A stretch of DNA of 42,566 nt. It comes from an uncultured Clostridia bacterium. Lineage in GTDB: Bacteria > Bacillota > Clostridia > Christensenellales > UBA1242. The DNA lies in the NCBI GenBank assembly GCA_944350265.1, contig CALVOG010000002.1, positions 1 to 42,566 of the forward strand, read 5' to 3'. The first letter of the stretch is position 1; the number at the start of each line of letters is the position of its first letter. Both the position numbers and the translations under genes were made by a program. The notes under the pieces are model-generated. The model was not told where the DNA came from. It was given only the letters and a program-made list of their open reading frames with translations, and made no database searches. This document shows positions 41,501 through 42,566 of this stretch, piece by piece.

Positions 41501-42566
41501 AAGATTGCGTAGAGCGTAATCTCGCCGTCCTTTGCCGAAGTGGTCCAGTTATTGATAAGCGCGCCGTCCGCGCCAATTACGCACTCATCTAAAGTGGTTG
41601 CGTCAGAGTCAGTGCTGAAACCAACAAAGGTGTAGCCATTTCTTTCTGCTGTTGGAGCAATCTTTTCGCCAGACGGAGTCCAAATATTCGCCCCGCGCCC
41701 AGCGTAGATGTCCTTTGTTTCATAAACCACATAGATTTCTTCGTGCGTAAGTGTTGCCTTGGTTGCGCCGTCGTCGTCATTCGCATCAAGGTTCACCAAA
41801 ACAAGGTTTGGCGAGGAGTGAAGCGAAACGGTGATGTCGCTTGCCGGCATTAAGAACTGATACCCGCCCGAAACGAGGTTAAACTCAGGCGAAGAAGTGA
41901 GGTTTGTGGTGAAGTTTGTGAAGGAGTAGCCCGTGTTGTTATCAAACACCAATCTCACGGTTGCGCCGAAGTTTACGCGGTATTTTCCGCCCTCAGCAAC
42001 AACATCGCCCTCTTGCACGCCGGTCACGGTTAAGCTGTTAACCTTTGCGTCCGCGGTGTCGATTGTGAGAAGATATGTTCCAATGCTCCAAACTGCGTAA
42101 AGGGTGGTGTCGCTGGAGATTGAAGACGTGCCAACAACGTTGCCCTCGCCGTCAATAACACAGCCGGATAGTTCGGTTGCATTTTCGTCAAGCGCCCAGC
42201 CGATAAAGTCATAGCCCGTTCTTGTTGCGATTGGCTTAACGGTGGTGTCGCCCGTGTTATTAAGATAAACCACGCTTTCGCCATAGGTGATATAAACCTT
42301 GTTGTTTTGAATGGTGGTTGGCGAAAGTTTTGCCGAAGAGTCCTCAGTGTTAAGGGCCAAGGTGATTGTGTATCTATGCGCGGTGAAGTAAGCATAAACC
42401 GTGTCGCCCTCAGTCGCCGTGTATGGCGCAAGAAGTTCGCCATTTTTGATAAAGAGCGTGCCATGGTCATTCAAAGTTGTCGTCCATCCGCCAAAGTCAT
42501 GCCCAGTTTTGCTTGCCGACGGAGTGACAACGGTTTGCGACGTTGCGCTTTGATAGAGTGTTGTGC
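17521..42566 (-). CDS. Giant repeat-built surface protein, partial (N-terminus outside window)
   Basis: One uninterrupted reading frame of at least 8,347 codons, still open at the right edge, so the true start and signal peptide lie outside. The TTG at 42474 is not a start: in-frame codons before it encode KTGHDFGGWTT, a normal repeat. The protein is a mosaic of (a) InlB B/Flg_new-type repeats (RxGYTFxGW...TLYAxW), (b) MucBP-like units ending GDGSTVVxxYYxR, of which I count 19, and (c) Flg_new_2-like units (YGxxVTLTATxxxGYxFxxW). It ends with one membrane segment (WWIYLVIGLGILLLIIILII) and KKKKDKEKHK. There is no LPXTG motif, and only about five Cys. An adhesin or envelope-spanning stalk anchored in the membrane is the likely role. 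Ligand unknown. Confidence 0.9.
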   Translation of the reverse strand, partial: TTLYQSATSQTVVTPSASKTGHDFGGWTTTLNDHGTLFIKNGELLAPYTATEGDTVYAYFTAHRYTITLALNTEDSSAKLSPTTIQNNKVYITYGESVVYLNNTGDTTVKPIATRTGYDFIGWALDENATELSGCVIDGEGNVVGTSSISSDTTLYAVWSIGTYLLTIDTADAKVNSLTVTGVQEGDVVAEGGKYRVNFGATVRLVFDNNTGYSFTNFTTNLTSSPEFNLVSGGYQFLMPASDITVSLHSSPNLVLVNLDANDDDGATKATLTHEEIYVVYETKDIYAGRGANIWTPSGEKIAPTAERNGYTFVGFSTDSDATTLDECVIGADGALINNWTTSAKDGEITLYAIFTKTEVAYKVEYHLQNVTGNEYTAGTATAPTLNETGTVDTNVDVADYNKGIHGFIYEGRYTTSNASNSLNINGDGSLVVKLYYKRITSNLIINKDNGEEDITVNGRYGATYSLSTSYTKTGYTFREWEKTGSGDGTLSGNTFTYGTTDTTVIARWDNNLIKITLSAGDGEVVGASTIWAKFDTKELYSDENGNTQLTTIPTAKKTGYTFEGWYLDGTLTLTESGLVNAWTRAEATTLTAEYSETPYVITYEYAGGHITTAGTTNYTITTDVTLATVARDGYTFTGWTATLAGEGSWDETAKHYINGQKVGANQHGNVTLTANWEPTPYTITFVDEEGEPVSDASGVIGAKGYDITEEITLPTPTKTGYTFSHWTATLTGDGDGNWDEEETYAGGEEVSARWGNVTLTAHFTANTDTKYEIYIYKQNISASNELSYGEAEEPIVRTGTTGASITISVSGTGVVVDGMTYQFNDEGFHFDASADNTKTATIMADGSTDLKFYFARNEVTLTVNKGTGIASVSPSEEITTHVGATEAISAVVMNGYKFVQWNVTNGTKPATFTATTDNQNIVMGVGNVTLTATATTEDFTITYVDGTETTPAGYTVTEAITMKEVTKTGHTFMGWKVRENAGDKGDGKFAWKKGEVITRKSLPAGRFGNVTLDAQWTPNTVSVKLDLNDADGTKDNTTTLPNSGVIYVTYGKTNVYTTRTGETYPYAGGTAIDNSALVIKRFGYDFLGWSTNQNATTENDCFIKADGSRASIWTASEKDGDTLYAIWKAKEIELTLSGDYNSTTPADTQNIYVIYDDATIYSDNTFSADKTIEALKASKYGYDFGGFTYNGKTVIGENGKINGVWNYSETDVTITASFTKTQGYQIVYKYYVDGTGGTGEGGDVLNEKTENYVIDDNITIWTPDLRVGYTFTGWKVEANVGEMGDEFAWTKDEPISAGAFSTADRFGTVTLVAQYTNNTYTLNYDSNTNGLIGASNVKGEVSSVPATWDKETTIAQYGYTLSGYEMVGWNTKADGNGTTYTAGQAVVLNLTSTDEDTATLYAMWKIQSYTLTIAINKIEGEETETGVESVTASSGAGVTVETDNTYTVVYGTNVTLTVTYKNGYTLDKWSGGTVTNGVFVMPAGETTLTLQAKPIGYTLTYIANGNGATIDGLASKVVDVDYQATITLLDEESATIVRKGYTFTGWNTNPNGGTGTHYDAGDEYTLTTIGGATLYAEWTPKTYTVTYYANNGVTGEEATYADPTEATFDATYNVLTYNAETMGIAKTGYHFIGWATTRNSSDAGYHIYNGDNMSFVYTTDGPTNLYAQWKANSYTIRYHANANNKYYYGVATGATAETKATYDIDVTIATCGFDLKGYTFANWTTNPDKNAEGVQTYEEGTAYQNLTAENNGYVDLYAQWTPNPYIVTVVDSNKNPGETQENKEIDVIFAKTYSASDQFLQTAANYKKTGWELKGFYISGADNNATDTQLITKRGMLVQNVKFGEKDVTDGYRWVYDGNLTVIAVYEPNAFEVTFNVNKRPDDKNTEAPVIDIGKYSTTVYYDHRYDNYDNYDNSDSGENYWPTPNYDGYRLFGWSTRYDYIMVVRETFEENTKANENDETSNMITALAGSVDDYVLRIKLEEDTDPEAYTEFVFAKVSSINLTADADSYSNWKTATNLSDILFKVTEIKGSGKDAYYDIVDGSDTVKLTGDQELYAIWIGKNNVNYTVYYMQEEILFDGTAEEFPTKNEDGSYPDVDFVEGTNVNYKGVTYKVKDVSAENFNAMTADDVQHYIAEQNYPGFTYLAYEYAPDGIAGDGSTIIFAFYDRIKYEITLSTSGKGVASVSANGNGVASKGGNAYSVMYGAEVTLKATAKDGYNFGIDSTSLKTWTQNVTSGTEVTLSDSYTPTTGKYTTLTSTFTMNATNKIAFTIEATANTDTKFTIKHLFENVAGNAYEEDLSYAAETKTGTTDTQIDWQDYVKSVKGFTNAHISEEQDLNIDGDGTQVVRIYYDRVDNLTLTLTNNYEKAISAMTISVGGQEQTGTTVTNVTYGAEITVQVTLNEGYTFQNFSFSKHITYDAEQLVKTDNTYSYTFSMPYESLTVTANTSRNTNTKFTIVYMFEKLDVTGLTGENRYEELPAYKRATGTGITDEVITRTHLESKIVEVNGFTNGASAFGQINDAGEFEPVYINGDGSSIVYIYYDRNTYTVTVNYLYGKGSEYVNEAFGEPFTQSNVRFEDEVVVTYPKHDGYEIVNGEGTSAGTGTTITVTYTDENPNANTYTIYYKPIEYTITYETDGGIIGTAGTTKYTVEDAITLPTITKTGYSLDYWYATENAGSLYAGGYSWTANTSVGTTTVGAGKIGDVTLKAHWSAGDNTVTFNTPHLAEPGASLTAESGASYTATLKADTGYLLPASVTITMTPEDGEATTLTSDDYTYNARSGVITINEGVIVGDITISASGVADRFKVTINLNDSTRNAGSTNAVVDITTKNDAGATSNKLQVTNGVITVYAVYDGTYEKLYTTEDGNEYVSLADFASGLTRVGYRFITFYYDAFSADQVSGSVTPVTAQTTFQTADNDTEIFAYYTANVITITLSAKDGESNVTISGATNNKIYVKFDTSTLYSVNTDGVLSNVAKVSATRPGYIFNGFVNGKDVVVINTSSELASNWTIDADTTLYADFTADTFEIIYSAGAEDGVTLPSSPVSYNIESDLTLALPTRNGYIFQGWRPTEDVGLIGEEYSWKTSELYEGGTSVNGKIGDVTLVATWTPHTYKITYQISGDESFAGSYTATQEYQIVGDYTLYPTTAITRDGYTLSGFTVASETANGWTKGEVISAGASLNNRWGDVTLTANWTAGENSVSVTIDNATTDAPPTVMSGNSLTITITPNAGYSVPASVTVNINGQDITADNGYTYSNGVITISEGVINGNVVVTGSAVANTYNVTVNGVKATVKGEEGDYASRATISATTGKAFTIYAKADAGYENVKFTTEASGITISEVTFSEGVYSVTVSGNTSAFTITATASPKTNNVIFNNANLTLNGNKTVVTDTAYTATITADDGYSVPTSITIQMNGEALSTNDYTYTNGTLNINANVIKADITITATAVANKYAVKFNLNDATAGNGTTKVEKIEIDGTSLEITAGVVTLYATYMENYTTLYTTSDGTKEIAFANFISAIDRAGYKFVGFYNEKLAVGADNTSATPITASTVLNVHTDTTEHFAYWTTKTDTAYKVIHIIEGFGARDDENAITIEKEYTGTTDNTVTAPLLTSEDFTGEDLDIGGFNMPSETTVTIKADGTGSVTYRYTRKTFTLTLVASTGAESVSFTATHATGTADTVYYNDTVTLTATPKEGYKAEVTWTPAVSNGTINMPAQNATYTATFEPQTYTLTLNANVGGYFDSEQTSTTTQTVTYDAPYGTALVAPTEKAGYIFKGYYIERISADGSVEGKTQVKANDIVKITKDTEIFAYYELDTFTLTVKYQKKDGEELTSMTHTEEVKFGKSYSVPSPSVTGYTADKETVTGTMPAQNHTVTVTYTPKTYTVVVHSNYPTVLDLTDEEDRTQTAVYDAKFTFKTIDALGWTIDGYTFLGWATEADGGVEYTTEVNPWKLDGNVGDIYEFYAKWSPRGDVKYTVKSYLMNTEGEYEATASVTDSTLSGTANAEILVTYTSEGNPQIGGKPFEYAGFTFDGGKTGALTGLTIKNDGSTVIKLYFSRNKVNVAITAEDGATITGAETGEYYQGKEITISATVSSGYVWNGWTASGSTPTGFTAGPDGAKQQTITLNLGDVTLTATVTKDTYRLSINPDGGVYEGEVDGTDEETGLQYVEQPYLSSYTLVDPTNKTGYTFTGWEVVEGGKGSVNEVEGEWVFTFADGNATVKANWKANRVLVTINAGDSVGSTKATTTVQTNEGTALSFTEGKLEVYAVYDGNYSILYISEESDEYISLADFEDDRTINRVGYTFGGFTLGGSPITSETKFASADPIEIVAQWTAKEFNLTIEEVGDVTVTVTDKTAESGAYKVKFDESITLTAVIGTGYHFEGYTSASGYNETDETYTFAYTTEGNVVITATAEANGYTIKYNGNGGGGNVSATDATYDTATEIATGSGFTRTGYTLTGWTTQANGTESEVKTDVASTDLITDSGLYLIGGKTYAFNLATGAEGDAEVTLYAVWTANRYNVTIDEKEGSEIDDLTDVVYDVATEITGESTRAGYTFIGYSLTDNGENDVVEVSAITGYGNLTAYLVGEHMDPGVYKYKDSYYVFNLATGADDDKSATIYIVWEAHEVKVRYEYYLETLDGEFKLDSDETFTAEGLTLSVHTKDDEAFTDSTINIDTKVVYEGFTYDDEHSGEITSATVTGDGNTVVKIYYTRNTYNVSYVAPTLGVSDVTLKGTVTNGGEDSISGTAFKYNETVTITTTPSSGYTFAKYVYVDEETDFVSENPYEFKVTKDVTFDIQVTAGGATFKLEYYEEKVDGSGYDLVGTSTALSGKVDDIVTIDYLKALNIDVKADGFRQGFVFKEMDETTRISANNDTVIKVYFDRDYFKLTLTLSRGVSALTATVDGDNVLAGNETVENGTTYSVKYGATITLNYTLEEGYAFGSWSATGTTVTNGTSAELAGTGTLTMPATAVSVSINTTPLPADFIVKYMFETFEDGVYSATDDRHPDGETQELSDYTGETIDTLDEQDLKSFDGFHYSGSFQGGVVVTADGKATVEVYMDRNDVSINVALGAGVEKLTLTINETGYSVSQEFTKNGDISDISVKFDAVVSVSAELENGYENVAYTGVTVTNGNFNVPKDAFTLTATADTVSTTITYNGEGGMFGESATYTQTGVKYLAPVTLDSNKFVRNGYTFEGWATEETKNESTLEDRVVYANGAQISQYPYYENINLYAVWSNNTYSVTYNGNGGTAGDSTSIDDEREFVYDTAVALKSITELNFEQTGYSFAGWTVGGAGSADVATVVEDITGYSDLTAYLIGTKAKGGLYKFEDTYYAFNLATNATDVQLYVVWKEHTYTVTYNSNYSSKEADATDVTYPQDGYTYNYSQKFNTLVFGEDTVTFALSGYHFTGWNTMANGAGDSYKAGAEAQFLTSIDNDKVTLYAQWEANTYTINYDANEGNGTMSPTEATYDVAVKLTAENFNKTAYDFAGWTVGEAGSADEATVVSAGDLTAYDGDLTKYLVVTKKEGGLYKLGNDYYAFNLTEVNKGTETVYAVWTAHTYHITYDKAGGVFGSVTGGEYNEAGQYVVPYTIESELTFITDITMTGHTLVALAIDGNSAWTEALGEEIDIETTTSYEAGTLYGDVTLTAKWEINTHTLTINYLYGDTDHDLYTTAIYTKYEEVYDYNEPFSINTPKITGYHVKTQEGVTADTISGTMGDADKTINVYFFANEITVTFDYMDDTVNSPADKFTYESLVVRYDFKYSTAKSGEDEVGLEDATRDGYTFKGWWTTRNYQDGTMVTADTVVESTSAITLFAKWTANTDTPYTIELKFEMLDSAEFETLAEYASISATGTTDETPTDGEVEAFIEDEYEAIVGFNLDHIDSTEVRVNKTTVVTAYFTRNYNEITLTHDSGIANFDFKIENTGDVDYVTGSAGVNRVRYGATVILKVTFEDGYEVADTAYEVTGITLGDITGDKFTMIDGDVTIKALSKAKTYTIKYHSNYTADDEDFETDSGTFGVEKQLKTIEDLRFSKAGYGFMGWATTPNGEAVYDNGEKFTMSTYEETVDLYAVWEADAASITVSAVAGLDRTKVLVYIGDAVIGQTADKVINANYDDVVRIEVTEGAILNGYSFNGIKIGDETLESDAENENSYTITLKGDVTLTFDVTPKTDSQIKVVYATRKLEAETPVEDEPIYDIAKEEIVGGPDSGKIIKTGESVNTELLVRIGVLQSTTAAEDNSIEGFHYISVTNNINSQVPTEPFVVVYNTNIEDSEEGTYTTVYILYSRNHNNLVLSSDGDGLESFTAESVGSASNNVAYLQQGEYSVVFGTTVRLTPDVIDGYEIEKLEATAFKMTSENAQSPVDTTYTYADGVYTYYLGTEATGDVLFTITEDEYGYILSTMPNYGISVKAIMKPVDFTVQYHENYTLDDETPEQVSDVENWKYNVPGNIKTITDLGFERAGYEFLGWALSANGSVEIREESFTNYNFTYETIAGNDFEIHLYAIWSQGDVNYTVKYYTENLTTGEYDTYKADATRTGKTDDDATATAEDLTPPTGYVLNDEKSVTSIKLGANAEENIISIYFKLIESTLTITALDNANTESVSATSNQFGFTGSYNAEDGVYTASVKYGAEVTPSATPKAGYKLTDWNVVSGNVTISEGKFTMGTEDVKITIDVDYEDYTITFNGEGGTYLGDGGEATSDPYTQDFHYTEVKPLTENKFQRTGYTFAGWATASNGGVAYTDRQEFTYSATTNTNLYAVWTPNSDTSYTISVKIPAVDGTDDIVVEIPTSGTTDAEITEEDAWKALEKALEEEGVDLENVKDGFTFNGFTGFDEGNAPTIGADGKTDVEASFSRIDFSYTFEIAKDAEGVTKLTITYYSITDGEKKTVEVTPDTPKTVTDIAYGVNFTITPTFADGYEFSSMTEYRTVESEEEAVKSWTYEEYPNGVITANSGDESGHTFKVSSKRENYSLIYHANYGEVEDETVTITYLGEVKIESVFTRIGYTLVGWSLTATEQVKAYEANDTIPSYTDTKNLELYAMWQANSYSINYVGYNADNDATLDPTPAVYDTAVELEENVFERTGYHFDGWTTSRDGAESGIVNVDSLGEYASLTEYLVGTGAEGGIYAYDGKTYAFNLTTASTELEKSVNIYPFWVVNTYTVVLHFDDADTITSITLGTFNYEGKGEEVEIPAFTDEQFASWVNEGYKFSGWRSDDVSEEVQRALGALTAEETATFTKLTSENNATIDLYVIWTAGPVQVTAVILYEKLDGTYDTGMTTEGDYELITEVDETTITWTAGADVTPKELYATYLSGKNVTKEGFAFDETKNDKVTVNGNGETQVMLYYKRDVIDLRINIGRGVESVGVKDHTAKETTETYVRYDVRYGETITLEGNVEEGYQYVAYASATDGFTFTGITFEVPTNEAKSLIINATAPPKTDTNYNIEVYLADENDAYTNEATKKLNGKGTTDEIIDVEDAKRIIEESGTDLSIYEEDEISYSQDEEGEDVTTIKGDGTSTIIFKFTRKAFSVTYLSSLDGSITTLPENVSAKFGKTISGKVTIEKGYTLGSITATHKVNEGDGYVDQELDLDIEFAPTEDGSLIYSYSYEMPAEDITVTFNAVADKNTPFIVNYHFENVDLNGYDVEKQEGYTGETGTVITEAMLGIVDGTMQNVREGFEYSNNDLMSNTIIAGDGSTVVNVYFTRIRTKLSLEITDPYSGVEYSTLTVSVNGKLAVGEEADEDAPNITITTYLYEIAYGQTIQVSFELANEHFKTEGFTTDDLVKDEDDELTVGEYRQEGTTIDYIHGKEDVKLSIYIDADEVNYTVRYFTQNVVPIEDAGEEDSNNYSLSAVLIATGTGHVNEVLNSNISTNIIEETYIKNIETVANYDATKFEGMDLTSFWYKGTYGAGTAFEDGIIRVMADDSTTVNIYFNRKVIDINVDLDDNFGNVDGDKQYVYGDTVTITATTEPGYDFETLTINGTNVEKGAEGLTVADGENNTEVVTYTFELNSTTIVEDTETKANKVDVKMTSVAGKANFTVLVYYENIQTLTYGEPESYTVEGTTGAVLARELFDDYLITEKLGYTTPQWVFVNCDRDEEENPLIKGDESSVVEIRFNLQDINFEIELGEGVLSFEVSSMYNTLRILQNTESPYAYEAKYGEILQNFVINVDSSRYIYDGISIAYRAEEDGTWVDEKPLTDFESGYLDKVFSVTETRYFKLIVKTEEIDITIIYDPNNGQPVSVPEGYEYGDEATIKTIEELGFENAGYNFLGWATEAGGEVVYKPGEKVPMTEPLTLYAVWEEIPGIAWWIYLVIGLGILLLIIILIIIIVIVKKKKDKEKHKIASK
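17524..17646 (-). other. C-terminal membrane anchor of the giant protein
   Basis: After the last repeat (LTLYAVWEEIPG) come about 26 hydrophobic residues, mostly Ile/Leu, then KKKKDKEKHKIASK. This is a stop-transfer anchor with an inside-positive tail. The protein would be held in the membrane and not linked to peptidoglycan by sortase. Confidence 0.85.
21085..21340 (-). repeat. B-repeat with conserved insertion, copy 5
   Basis: Repeat starting RTGYHFDGWTTSRDG, with an insertion containing LTEYLVGTGAEGGIYAY and KTYAFNLTT before the closing strand (NIYPFW). Confidence 0.75.
25885..26130 (-). repeat. B-repeat with conserved insertion, copy 4
   Basis: Repeat starting KTAYDFAGWTVGEAGSADEA, with insertion LTKYLVVTKKEGGLYKL and DYYAFNLTE, closing with TVYAVW. 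Confidence 0.75.
26500..26740 (-). repeat. B-repeat with conserved insertion, copy 3
   Basis: Repeat starting QTGYSFAGWTVGGAGSADVA, with insertion LTAYLIGTKAKGGLYKF and TYYAFNLATNA, closing with QLYVVW. It is the closest relative of copy 4. Confidence 0.75.
28688..28925 (-). repeat. B-repeat with conserved insertion, copy 2
   Basis: Repeat starting RAGYTFIGYSLTDNG, with insertion LTAYLVGEHMDPGVYKY and SYYVFNLATGA, closing with TIYIVW. Confidence 0.75.
29010..29215 (-). repeat. B-repeat with conserved insertion, copy 1 (shorter)
   Basis: Repeat starting RTGYTLTGWTTQANG, with a shorter insertion, DLITDSGLYLIGGKTYAFNL, closing with TLYAVW. Confidence 0.7.
36060..36960 (-). other. Aberrant non-canonical segment of the giant protein
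   Basis: Between two ordinary repeats the chain departs from the pattern. One B-repeat (GYRLFGWSTRYDYIMVV) carries about 100 residues of acidic, non-repeat sequence before its closing LYAIW. The next MucBP-like unit is also lengthened (EQNYPGFTYLAYEYAPDG). A Tyr/Asp/Asn-rich stretch encoded by a 9-bp tandem repeat lies at its start. A separate folded or ligand-binding insert is possible. Confidence 0.55.
36820..36846 (-). repeat. 9-bp tandem repeat coding for Tyr-Asp-Asn
   Basis: Three perfect units of GTTGTCATA (plus strand) encode YDN-YDN-YDN within HRYDNYDNYDNSDSG. Unit length is a multiple of three, so copy-number change would alter length without a frameshift. Confidence 0.8.

Noticed and set aside
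42474..42474. TTG at 42474 as start of the giant protein
   Set aside because: The frame stays open for 30 more codons to the window edge, and those codons encode normal repeat sequence (KTGHDFGGWTT). The gene is partial.
17524..42474. Many antisense reading frames across the giant gene
   Set aside because: They are short, lack ribosome binding sites and known motifs, and arise from the codon bias of the long repeat gene on the other strand.

Overview
The window looks like chromosomal DNA of a Gram-positive-type anaerobe, probably a gut-associated member of the Bacillota (Clostridia or a relative). Grounds: low to moderate GC, strong AAGGAGG ribosome binding sites, near-consensus TTGACA/TATAAT promoters, standard-code TGA stops (uvrC, tmk, glpA), a Bacillota-style elongator tRNA-Met, a glycerol-3-phosphate dehydrogenase trio with a DUF1667 protein, and a giant surface protein built of Listeria-Bacteroides (InlB B-type) repeats. 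The genus cannot be read from the window.

Positions 1-865 (minus strand) hold the 5' part of a 16S rRNA gene, its leader and its promoter. The 16S carries an expansion of about 220 nt in variable region V1 (helix h6). Much of that expansion is a structured element of about 150-165 nt, and a second diverged copy lies in the leader immediately upstream of the mature 16S 5' end. At least four helices show compensatory substitutions between the two copies, so this looks like a real duplicated RNA element. Upstream are a tiny possible transcription unit (982-1130), a terminator, and tRNA-Met(CAT) with a consensus promoter.

Positions 1446-7383 carry an orphan VirB6/TrbL-like polytopic membrane protein and uvrC (perhaps leaderless), separated by stretches rich in a dispersed intergenic repeat whose core has the form TCATTCTGAG...AAGAATGA. 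The same repeat recurs near 7.2, 13.3, 13.4 and 15.0 kb.

Positions 7384-13260 are a glycerol/acylglycerol utilisation locus. A three-gene operon (GlpA-like, GlpB-like, DUF1667) is divergent from glpK plus a monoacylglycerol-lipase-like hydrolase. The two promoters share a 14-bp motif spaced 33 bp apart. The apparent route is monoacylglycerol to glycerol (lipase), to glycerol-3-phosphate (GlpK), to dihydroxyacetone phosphate (GlpA/GlpB/DUF1667).

Positions 13672-17208 carry a GNAT acetyltransferase, a YhhN-family lysoplasmalogenase-like membrane protein, thymidylate kinase, and a diaminopentanoate-dehydrogenase-like NAD(P)-binding protein with a Cys-rich tail.

Positions 17521-42566 (59% of the window) are a single open reading frame on the minus strand. 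It is still open at the window edge, at least 8,347 codons long, and encodes a roughly 0.9-MDa repeat protein that ends in one membrane anchor and a Lys-rich tail. It is a mosaic of at least three repeat types, including a MucBP-like/Flg_new_2-like pair that recurs about 19 times and a rarer B-repeat with a conserved insertion found five times.
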